From Clostridia bacterium (GTDB lineage Bacteria; Bacillota; Clostridia; Christensenellales; Aristaeellaceae), in the NCBI GenBank assembly GCA_017469605.1, contig JAFUGB010000279.1:1-10756 (forward strand): a DNA stretch of 10,756 bases, given 5' to 3'. Shown here piece by piece: positions 1 through 5,820 of this stretch (position 1 is its first letter; each line of letters opens with the position of its first letter). The position numbers were made by a program, and so were the translations under genes. The notes under the pieces were generated by a model, which was given only the letters and a program-made list of their open reading frames with translations, had not been told where the DNA came from and did no database searches.

Positions 1-387
1 CACGTCCATGTTTTTTCCTCCTTTTACGCTGAGCGTTAGTTGAATGGGAGAAACGACCCGGTATGCTTCTCCGCTTCGTACTTCCGTAGGCGTAACGTGA
101 TGAAAACTCTTAAAGGCATTCGTGAAAGAATCCGGCGATTCATAGCCGTACTTCACGGCGATGTCAATGATTTTGGCGCTTGTTTCGCTGATCTCCATAG
201 CTGCCTTTGTCAGCTTCCTGAGCCGGATGTATTCCGACAGTGTCATGTTTGTCAGGATGGAAAACAATCTGCTGAACATGGCGTAGGAATAACTTGACAG
301 CATGGCAACCCGGCTTTCATCAATCTCGCCATCCAATTCGCTTTCGATATAGCGGATGGTTTCATTGAATGCTTTAATCATCTGCAT
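1..387 (-). CDS. AraC-family transcriptional regulator, N-terminal part (cut by left edge)
   Basis: The reading frame starts at the ATG at 387 and stays open for 129 codons to the window edge, so the C-terminus is missing. AGGAGG at 400-395 lies 7 nt before the start and supports it. Residues about 8-105 form an AraC-type DNA-binding domain with two helix-turn-helix units. The first is around residues 26-62 and includes MTLSEYIRLRKL. The second is around 72-104 and includes the family hallmark pattern IAVKYGYESPDSFTNAFKSF followed by the usual TP near its end. The DNA-binding domain sits at the N-terminus, and the linker reads into LTLSVKGGKNMDV. Family knowledge: this order is typical of AraC regulators that carry a C-terminal GyrI-like effector-binding domain, often linked to small-molecule or drug sensing. 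That second domain is inferred, because it would lie outside the window. Confidence 0.9.
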   Translation of the reverse strand, partial: MQMIKAFNETIRYIESELDGEIDESRVAMLSSYSYAMFSRLFSILTNMTLSEYIRLRKLTKAAMEISETSAKIIDIAVKYGYESPDSFTNAFKSFHHVTPTEVRSGEAYRVVSPIQLTLSVKGGKNMDV

Positions 388-420
388 AGCATTACCTCCT
401 ACGACACAGATTGTAGCCGA

Positions 421-449
421 ATTATACGAAAAATGCCCGATAATCTCCG
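421..449 (-). promoter_or_regulatory. Possible promoter of the AraC-family gene
   Basis: A perfect -10 box TATAAT lies at 426-421 on the minus strand, about 34 nt before the AraC start codon. At a 17-nt spacing the -35 position (449-444) reads CGGAGA, which is poor, so activation by a regulator may be needed, or the promoter may be weak. The rest of the 388-579 gap holds no gene I can support. It contains a short palindrome, AACCGGTT, but no convincing terminator after the gene that ends at 580. Confidence 0.45.
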
Positions 450-579
450 TACCAAAAAAACGTATTGCACAAACATTGGAGCTTGCGCGATTGGCATTTT
501 CCCTTACACAAAAAGACAGAACTGTCACCACCAAATGTTTCCCATTTACAGAGACCGTTAACCGGTTCGCTTGGGTTTG

Positions 580-990
580 CTACTCCGCAGTCCTTATTTT
601 GAATCCCCCTCTGTGTCCGTCTGCTTTCATGCAAACTCTGACCTCCCCAGGCACTTCAACCTCAAAAGTGCTTGTTTCAATATTATCCTTTTCAAAAACA
701 ATATTCCCTGATTTATCTTGAACAACAACGGAAATTGTGCCAGAGTTTGTTTTGATCTCAAAGTAGAGTTTACCAGCGTTGCTTTCGGGTCGGATTGTGT
801 GTTCCAAAGAACCGCTCAACCGCAGATAACTTGCAGACCACTCTCTCTGGCTTCCATCATTCCCGATATATCCAATCCTCATAGCGGAACGTGTTGTGCC
901 AATTCCAAAAAAGCGAGCTGCAAAAATCAAAACGAGTACTACAACCACAATCAGGATTGCTGATTTTGCATTTTTGGGTTGATATTTCAT
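580..990 (-). CDS. Single-pass membrane-anchored extracytoplasmic protein of unknown function
   Basis: A 136-aa protein that I cannot name. Residues 1-10 are basic and polar, residues 11-28 form one strongly hydrophobic helix (AILIVVVVLVLIFAA), and the remainder is polar and probably outside the membrane. The region from about residue 68 to the end alternates in a beta-sandwich-like way (YFEIKTNSGTISVVVQD, then FEVEVPGEVRVCMKADG and GGFKI). This resembles the small beta-rich extracytoplasmic domains seen in clostridial proteins next to regulators. The start at 990 is preceded by AAGGAG 9 nt upstream, placed within the last codons of the DUF2812 gene, and only 3 nt separate the two genes. It is therefore almost certainly the third gene of the PadR-DUF2812 operon. 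A ligand- or envelope-sensing partner role is inference from position only. Confidence 0.8.
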   Translation of the reverse strand: MKYQPKNAKSAILIVVVVLVLIFAARFFGIGTTRSAMRIGYIGNDGSQREWSASYLRLSGSLEHTIRPESNAGKLYFEIKTNSGTISVVVQDKSGNIVFEKDNIETSTFEVEVPGEVRVCMKADGHRGGFKIRTAE

Positions 991-993
991 GTT

Positions 994-1581
994 TTACCAC
1001 TCCTTTTCTTTTGATAGCTTTTGAACCCGGGTATATTCGGCCTGATACGCCATCAGCACAATAAAAGAGGTTACAGATAGAATCCCCCATATCCATGTCC
1101 GCATAAAAATCCCCACAATTGCGGCAGCAAGGAACAGAAACAGCCATGGCTTTTGCAGCCGCCTGCAATACCAAGCTTTATCTTCGTAGGTTGTGCGTAA
1201 TTCAAAGGGTTTGCCATCACTTGTTTTCTCAACAATGAGCAATTCATGGTTAAATGTCGTTTTGCTTATAGAAAGCACCCCGCCTTGTTCAGCCCATGGA
1301 CGCCATCTAAATTTCCCGACGGAGTAGTTGAGATTGATATTTTTGAAAAACACACGATACCCGATATCTTCTAAAAAATGAACGTAGTCCTCAGCATTAT
1401 CTTTTGATTTGTCAGCGACAAACTCAACCTGATATTGATACTGTCCCGGAGCACATGGTTCAAATTCATAAAGCAATTTCCCGGCACGGATCAGCCGGAA
1501 GCCTTTTTCGGATAATTTATTCAGCCAATTGCTCTGGGCTGTCAACAAAGCACCGAAGAAGCGATAACACTTTTTTCTCAT
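994..1581 (-). CDS. DUF2812 domain-containing membrane protein
   Basis: A 195-aa protein. Residues 1-130 form a soluble domain with the conserved flavour of DUF2812 (start MRKKCYRFFG, then NWLNKLSEKGFRLIRAG, QYQYQVEFV and EDYVHFLEDIGYRVFFKN). Residues about 144-160 and 163-180 form two closely spaced transmembrane helices, followed by a short basic tail. Family knowledge: DUF2812 proteins are usually encoded directly beside a PadR-type repressor in Firmicutes, and their biochemical role is unknown. That holds here: the ATG overlaps the PadR stop codon by 4 nt (ATGA at 1581-1578), so translation of the two is coupled. The arrangement suggests that the membrane protein senses or transmits a condition related to the regulator, which is inference. 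The family call is firm and the function is open. Confidence 0.88.
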   Translation of the reverse strand: MRKKCYRFFGALLTAQSNWLNKLSEKGFRLIRAGKLLYEFEPCAPGQYQYQVEFVADKSKDNAEDYVHFLEDIGYRVFFKNINLNYSVGKFRWRPWAEQGGVLSISKTTFNHELLIVEKTSDGKPFELRTTYEDKAWYCRRLQKPWLFLFLAAAIVGIFMRTWIWGILSVTSFIVLMAYQAEYTRVQKLSKEKEW

Positions 1582-1901
1582 GCTGTACCTCCGACAATTC
1601 CACTTGCAACACGTAAAAGCTCTTTAAGCCTTATAATTTCCTTCTGTGCTATCTCTTTCCCTTGTGCTGTAATGAGATATTCCTTTTTCCGACCCGCTCC
1701 ATCTCCACAACTTGCAATCCAGCCCTTGTCCTGCAAAGAGTTCAGGGCCCCGTACAAAGTCCCTGCCCCAAGAGAAAGCCTTCCGCCTGTTTTTTCTTCA
1801 ATAAACTGCATGACGGCATATCCATGTTTAGGCGTGTAGAGGGCCAGCAAAATATAAAATGTCACTTCCGTAAGCGCACCGCCTTTCACATTATCCCGCA
1901 T
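1578..1901 (-). CDS. PadR-family transcriptional repressor (DUF2812 partner)
   Basis: Start chosen at the ATG at 1901 (MRDNVKGGALTE), 107 aa, because AGGAGG lies just upstream. The open frame continues upstream to 1961, but those codons are the promoter itself (-10 at 1938-1933), so the longer form is unlikely. Residues 8-80 are a PadR winged helix: ILLALYTPKHGYAVM at the first helices, LSLGAGTLYGALNSLQDKGW as the recognition helix and turn, and GRKKEYLITAQGKE as the wing. The C-terminal helix (IIRLKELL) would form the dimer arm. PadR proteins of this size bind inverted repeats over their own promoters and release on a cue. A matching 10-bp inverted repeat sits over this promoter, so autorepression of this gene, the DUF2812 gene and the 580-990 gene is the simplest model. 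Confidence 0.92.
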   Translation of the reverse strand: MRDNVKGGALTEVTFYILLALYTPKHGYAVMQFIEEKTGGRLSLGAGTLYGALNSLQDKGWIASCGDGAGRKKEYLITAQGKEIAQKEIIRLKELLRVASGIVGGTA

Positions 1902-1914
1902 AGCCACCCTCCTT

Positions 1915-1961
1915 ATTACGGTTACTGTAATAACTATATCACTAACCGTAATTAAAGTCAA
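1915..1961 (-). promoter_or_regulatory. Promoter with embedded inverted-repeat operator of the PadR-DUF2812 operon
   Basis: On the minus strand, -35 TTGACT (1961-1956), a 17-nt spacer and -10 TATAGT (1938-1933) form a near-consensus sigma-70-type promoter. Two perfect 10-bp inverted arms, ATTACGGTTA at 1915-1924 and TAACCGTAAT at 1943-1952, flank the -10 box. One arm lies in the -35/-10 spacer and the other at the probable transcription start. A smaller nested repeat, ATTAC/GTAAT, occurs at 1915-1931. This geometry is what a self-repressing PadR dimer would use. The binding itself is inferred. Confidence 0.82.
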
Positions 1962-1972
1962 TAGCGCAAGTG

Positions 1973-2019
1973 AAAAAACAATGGAGCAGCAACATGATTG
2001 ATGTCACTGCTCCATTGTT
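1973..2019 (-). terminator. Intrinsic terminator of the prs-uxuA-uxuB operon
   Basis: A perfect 13-bp stem pairs AACAATGGAGCAG (1977-1989) with CTGCTCCATTGTT (2007-2019) around a 17-nt loop. On the minus strand the stem runs directly into a T tract (six T at 1978-1973). It lies 61 nt after the uxuB stop codon and just before the -35 box of the PadR promoter, so it separates the two operons. The plus-strand side has no T tract, so it is a one-way terminator. The remaining 2020-2080 stretch holds only a small AATGC/GCATT hairpin near 2070 and no gene. Confidence 0.88.
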
Positions 2020-2080
2020 ATAGAATAGCGGGGCTTTTTGGCTATCGTTTCGTTGTCTGTTACTTTACAATGCACAAGCA

Positions 2081-3658
2081 TTACCCCAGGTACTTATGCA
2101 GCGTCTCCCTTACCGCGCCGGGGCCTGCCAGCATTTCAGCAAAGAACGCCTTGACTTTTCCGTCCAGGCCGGCGTCGGCCAGGCTGACGCCAAACAGATC
2201 GGCACGGGAAACCAGGGCATCCAGCTTGCCTTCGGCGCCGGAAGGATCGCCCAATTGGATATCCGCCAAAGCTTCCCGCAGCTGCGGCAGCAGCGGATCG
2301 GGGCTAACCTCCATGGCGGCACCCCGGTCATCCACGCCCAGCAGATAGCGCAGCCAGGCGGCAATGACCAACGGAATGGCTTGCAGCGAAGCGGCGTCCC
2401 GGGCAGGATCGGCCATATAGCACTTTATGGTTTCGCCAAAGCGGATGGGGATCTTCTGGCTGGTATCACAGGCGATGCGCTGGGGCGTATCGGGCATGCA
2501 GGGGTTGGGCAGCCGCACATTGACCACGGTATCGATGAATTCCCGGGGCTGAATGACGCCGGGATCGGTAACCACGGGCAAGCCCTCCGCATAGCCGACC
2601 CAACGGATCAGCGCCACCAGGTCGGCATCCTTCATTTCATCGGAAATACGGGTATAGCCCAGCAAGCACCCGGTAACGGCCAGGGCGGTATGCAGGGGAT
2701 TCAGGCAGGTGCACACCTTCATGCGTTCCACTTTATTGACGGTTTCGCGGTCGGTAAAAATGAAGCCGACTTTTTCCAGCGCCGGACGGCCGTTGGGAAA
2801 ATCATCCTCAATCACCAGGTATTCGCTTTCCTCGGCGTTGACAAAGGGCGCGATATAGGTATGCCGCGCGGTCACGATGGGCGCCAGCCCCATAAGGCCA
2901 TCCTGACGCAGCATTTTTTCCACCGAGTCATCGGGCCTTGGGGTGATCTTATCGATCATGGTCCAGGGAAAGGATACCTTTCCGCTGTTCACATAGGCCA
3001 GGAAGCCGTCGTCCTGCCAGCCTTCGGCAAAGGCAGTGATGGCCGCTCGGAGCTTATCGCCATTATGAGAGCAGTTGTCCATACTCACCATGGCGATGGG
3101 CGCGCCGCCCGCCCGGTAACGGGCATACAGCAGGCTGGCCACCTTGCCGATGTAGCTTTTGGACTTCCCAGGGCCGTTGGCAAAATCAGCCTCCACGGCG
3201 GGCGTAAGGACATACCCTTTTTCGGTGATGGTAAAGGAGGCCATTTGCAGAGAGGGATTGGTAAAGATCTCCTTCAGGCGTCCGTATTCGGCGGCGTTTT
3301 CCCCATCCAGGATGCAGCTTTCCGCAATGCTGCCAATCACGGTCTTTTCCACGCTGCCGTCGGCTTTAAGCGTCACCAGCAGGGTGTAATTATCATTGGG
3401 ACGGTAGCCCTTTTCCACGATCTCATAATCGAAGCCTTCCACGGCGATGATGCCCGTATCGCTCTCCCCCGCGTTCAGCAGCCGCTGCATGGCATTGCAC
3501 TGGAAAGCACGGAAAATATTGCCCGCGCCAAAATGAATCCAAGCGGGGGCCTTGCGGGTATTTTCGATCATGGCGGCGCGGTCATAGGCGGGCAGGATAT
3601 AGCCCTTGCTCTCCCATTCGCCGCGGTTTTGCAATCCCTTTTCATTCAATGCAAGCAT
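2081..3658 (-). CDS. uxuB: Fructuronate reductase (D-mannonate oxidoreductase), mannitol dehydrogenase family
   Basis: A 525-aa cytoplasmic enzyme that reduces D-fructuronate to D-mannonate with NADH in glucuronate breakdown, upstream of UxuA. The N-terminal Rossmann region carries HFGAGNIFRAF (residues 42-52) for NAD binding. VSMDNCSHNGDKL (191-203) and the family signature VSFPWTMIDKITPRP (228-242) follow. KVCTCLNPLHTAL (314-326) supplies the Lys, Asn and His expected at the catalytic site (K314, N320, H323). The length is normal for clostridial members. The start at 3658 is one base after the uxuA stop, with a GGGG-type ribosome site inside the end of uxuA, so the two genes are coupled. 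A tagaturonate (UxaB) or other polyol substrate is possible in this family, but the direct pairing with uxuA makes fructuronate the best assignment. Confidence 0.9.
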   Translation of the reverse strand: MLALNEKGLQNRGEWESKGYILPAYDRAAMIENTRKAPAWIHFGAGNIFRAFQCNAMQRLLNAGESDTGIIAVEGFDYEIVEKGYRPNDNYTLLVTLKADGSVEKTVIGSIAESCILDGENAAEYGRLKEIFTNPSLQMASFTITEKGYVLTPAVEADFANGPGKSKSYIGKVASLLYARYRAGGAPIAMVSMDNCSHNGDKLRAAITAFAEGWQDDGFLAYVNSGKVSFPWTMIDKITPRPDDSVEKMLRQDGLMGLAPIVTARHTYIAPFVNAEESEYLVIEDDFPNGRPALEKVGFIFTDRETVNKVERMKVCTCLNPLHTALAVTGCLLGYTRISDEMKDADLVALIRWVGYAEGLPVVTDPGVIQPREFIDTVVNVRLPNPCMPDTPQRIACDTSQKIPIRFGETIKCYMADPARDAASLQAIPLVIAAWLRYLLGVDDRGAAMEVSPDPLLPQLREALADIQLGDPSGAEGKLDALVSRADLFGVSLADAGLDGKVKAFFAEMLAGPGAVRETLHKYLG

Positions 3659-3659
3659 A

Positions 3660-4733
3660 TTATTTTTCCCCTTTTTCGATGGCTTCCCACAGTCCGTTCA
3701 GATACGCCGCGCCCAGGGCGCGGTCATAAAGGCCGTAGCCCGGACGGCCCTGCTCGTCCCAGATCATGCGGCCATGATCAGGGCGGATGTAGGTGTCGGG
3801 GCAGGTGTCATGAATGGCCCGCATGATCTCGTACAGATCCAGATCGCCGGTGCAAGAAAGGTGCGCCGCTTCCCGGAAATGATGATAGCCCAGGTACTTG
3901 ACGTTGCGCACGTGCATGGCCCCAATGCGGTTCATCTGGCCAAAGTGGCGGATGATGGCCGGGATATCGTTGTCCGGATTGCTGCCCAAAGACCCGGTGC
4001 ACAGGCAGAGCGTGTTGGCCGGGCTGTCATGGAGCTTGACCATTTTGTCAAAATCATCCTGGCTGTGGGTAATGCGGGGCAGGTTAAAGATGGGCCAGGC
4101 GGGATCATCCGGATGGCAGGCCATCCTCACGCCCACCTCCTCGCAGACCGGGATCACAGCGTCCAGGAAATACTTAAAGTTTTTGCGCAGGTCATCCGGG
4201 CCGATGGATTCATACTGCTTCAGCGTCTTTTCCAACAGGGCCAGCCGCTCAGGCTCCCAACCGGGCAGGGTGAACCCGTGGCTGTCCTCAGCGGTCTTGC
4301 GCACGATTTCCAGGGGACCCATTTCGCCCAGGTCCTTTTCATCAAAATACAGGCTGTTGCTGCCATCCTCGGGGATCACCCGGGCCAGGTCGGTGCGCAG
4401 CCAGTCGAACACAGGCATGAAGTTGTACACGATCACCTTCACGCCGTGCCGTGCCAGCATGCGGATGGTGGAAATATAATTGGCGATGTATTCTTCCCGG
4501 CTGGGCAGGCCCATCTTGATATCCTCATGGACGTTGACGGATTCGATGACCTCAATTTCCAGCCCGGCGTCGTTGACCTCTTTTTTCAGGGCCACGAACT
4601 CCTCCTCCGGCCAGTCCACGCCCGCGGGCTGATCCAGCAGGCCCATGAGCCCTGTCATACCGGGAATCTGCTTCACATATTTCAGCGGGATCGGGTCGCT
4701 TTGGCTCCCATACCAGCGAAAGGTCATTTTCAC
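3660..4733 (-). CDS. uxuA: Mannonate dehydratase (EC 4.2.1.8)
   Basis: A 357-aa enzyme that dehydrates D-mannonate to 2-keto-3-deoxy-D-gluconate, the last step before the KDG kinase/aldolase route. It has the UxuA TIM-barrel pattern throughout: MTFRWYG at the start, ACHPDDPAWP (205-214), CLCTGSLGSNP (243-253), GAMHVRNVK (271-279) and IRPDHGRMIWDE (316-327). Family knowledge places metal and substrate ligands among these His, Cys and Asp residues (H207, C245, H274, D319/H320). The start is a GTG at 4733, giving MKMTFRWYG, the usual UxuA N-terminus. GGGGG sits 8 nt before it, whereas the ATG at 4727 would have an overlong spacing. It follows the 4764-5258 gene by 30 nt and precedes uxuB by 1 nt. 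The length is close to Gram-positive UxuA and shorter than the E. coli form. Confidence 0.96.
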   Translation of the reverse strand: MKMTFRWYGSQSDPIPLKYVKQIPGMTGLMGLLDQPAGVDWPEEEFVALKKEVNDAGLEIEVIESVNVHEDIKMGLPSREEYIANYISTIRMLARHGVKVIVYNFMPVFDWLRTDLARVIPEDGSNSLYFDEKDLGEMGPLEIVRKTAEDSHGFTLPGWEPERLALLEKTLKQYESIGPDDLRKNFKYFLDAVIPVCEEVGVRMACHPDDPAWPIFNLPRITHSQDDFDKMVKLHDSPANTLCLCTGSLGSNPDNDIPAIIRHFGQMNRIGAMHVRNVKYLGYHHFREAAHLSCTGDLDLYEIMRAIHDTCPDTYIRPDHGRMIWDEQGRPGYGLYDRALGAAYLNGLWEAIEKGEK

Positions 4734-4763
4734 AGAAGAATCCCCCTTATTAAATCTTATTTG

Positions 4764-5258
4764 TTATTCCTTTTCAACCACCGTTACATCGGGCAGCACC
4801 TGCTTGCCCTCATGCGCGGCACGAATGGCGCGCAGACGCTGGGTGCGCAGATGCACGCGATGGCCGGTAAGCGCCTTGCCCCGATAGCGGTCCAGCAGCA
4901 CCCGGGATCCGATGGCGGCGGGCAGGGCCACGGTGGCCCCTGCACCGGCGGCCACAACGGCAGCGCCTACGCCCATGGCCGCGCCGGTCTTGATCATGCG
5001 GAAGGCGGCGTCGCTGGTGGCGGCCACGCCGGTCTTTTTGCCCATGAGCACGCGGCAGCCCTCATCCACCGCGATCACCGAAAAAGGCAGCACATTGCTC
5101 ACGGCTTCCAGCGTTTCGGCCGCAATGCCGGTATCCTCCAGCAGCCCCAGATCGGCCGATACGTTATCGGCCAGGGACAATCCGGCGGCCACGGCGTCCA
5201 CCACGGTATCATGGCGGCGCTTCTTATATTTGCTGACCAGCTCGTTAAACGCGGGCAT
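4764..5258 (-). CDS. Unrecognised protein with a Gly/Ala-rich hydrophobic segment
   Basis: Start chosen at the ATG at 5258 (MPAFNELVSKY), 164 aa, because GGAGG at 5270-5266 lies 7 nt upstream. A longer frame to 5294 would run through that site and the end of the previous gene. I do not recognise a family. Residues 1-20 are polar and basic (KYKKRRH). Residues 25-60 are a mild amphipathic region with several Leu and Ala. Residues 88-121 are almost only Gly, Ala, Val, Met and Ile with one Pro, compatible with a membrane-inserted hairpin or a tightly packed helix pair. The tail (122-150) is strongly basic (RYRGKALTGHRVHLRTQRLRAIR). Such a profile suggests a peripheral or inserted inner-membrane protein. 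The gene starts 4 nt after the coiled-coil gene ends and sits in the prs-uxu operon. The membrane role is inference. Confidence 0.75.
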   Translation of the reverse strand: MPAFNELVSKYKKRRHDTVVDAVAAGLSLADNVSADLGLLEDTGIAAETLEAVSNVLPFSVIAVDEGCRVLMGKKTGVAATSDAAFRMIKTGAAMGVGAAVVAAGAGATVALPAAIGSRVLLDRYRGKALTGHRVHLRTQRLRAIRAAHEGKQVLPDVTVVEKE

Positions 5259-5262
5259 GCTT

Positions 5263-5820
5263 TCACCTCCCCAGCAGCTTGAGTATGGTAACAATCACCC
5301 AGGCGCCGCAGACAATACCCACCATCCAGGTGGCCTGGCGCAGGATCTGGGCAACGCCCATCCTGGGCGGTTTCTTTTCGGTTTCCTTCAGCGCCTTTTC
5401 CAGGCTGTCCAGGCGCTTTTCCAGGGCTTCAAACTGCTTTTTATTTTGCTTTATGGCATCGCGCAGCTCGCCCATTTCGCCCCTGGTTTCCTTGCCGGCG
5501 CGCAGCAGCTTTTCCTCCAGCAGCGTTTGCTGGGCTGACATCCTGTCCACATCCTGCCGCAGCACAGCCTGGTCCTCACTGAGACCCTCGGCCACCAGCG
5601 TCATTTCGCTGGTGAATTCCTCCACGGCCTGGTTCATATCCTTCCCCTTCAAAGAGGCAAAGGTATTTTCAATAAAATCGCGCGCGCCGCGAACAAGACC
5701 CGGCTTTTTGCCGGAAGCCTCATCCACGGCGGGCAGCTGATCCGCTTGCAGGATCAGATCTTTTTCTTTTTCAGTCATTTCCTCATACCATTGTAATCCC
5801 CATGGCTGCCTGTTCATCAT
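5263..5820 (-). CDS. Tail-anchored coiled-coil protein of unknown function
   Basis: A protein of 185 aa if it starts at the ATG at 5820, or 171 aa from 5778. The 5820 start has GGAG 7 nt upstream but overlaps the end of the PRPP synthetase gene by 38 nt. The 5778 start (MTEKEKDL) lies 4 nt after that gene's TGA but has only a too-close GAGG, so it would rely on reinitiation. I chose the outer start for its ribosome site, with low certainty. Residues about 85-148 are a charged heptad-like coiled coil (for example LLEEKLLRAGKETRGEMGEL and FEALEKRLDSLEKALKETEK). After a KKPPR hinge, residues about 162-183 form one C-terminal membrane helix, leaving only LGR or similar behind. The bulk of the protein would thus be cytoplasmic and anchored at its tail. 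No catalytic motif is visible and I cannot name the family. Confidence 0.82.
   Translation of the reverse strand: MMNRQPWGLQWYEEMTEKEKDLILQADQLPAVDEASGKKPGLVRGARDFIENTFASLKGKDMNQAVEEFTSEMTLVAEGLSEDQAVLRQDVDRMSAQQTLLEEKLLRAGKETRGEMGELRDAIKQNKKQFEALEKRLDSLEKALKETEKKPPRMGVAQILRQATWMVGIVCGAWVIVTILKLLGR

Noticed and set aside
422..634. A 70-codon minus-strand frame in the gap upstream of the AraC gene
   Set aside because: It has no ribosome site, overlaps the end of the 580-990 gene in another frame and contains the AraC promoter. Its protein is Cys-rich and resembles no family.
2025..2045. ATAGC/GCTAT hairpin next to the terminator
   Set aside because: The 5-bp stem with an 11-nt loop is too weak to call, and the adjacent 13-bp hairpin already explains termination.
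4749..4777. Promoter-like TTGAAA-17-TTTAAT on the minus strand directly before uxuA
   Set aside because: The boxes match well, but transcription would begin within the GGGGG ribosome site or beyond, removing it. The region is simply AT-rich, and uxuA is more likely read from upstream. A mapped 5' end here would change this view.
2096..5282. Very long plus-strand open frames (about 560-580 codons each) opposite uxuB, uxuA and the two unknown genes
   Set aside because: They are antisense to clearly recognisable genes, have compositions rich in His, Gly and Gln with no family resemblance, and lack ribosome sites. GC-rich codon use opposite real genes explains them.
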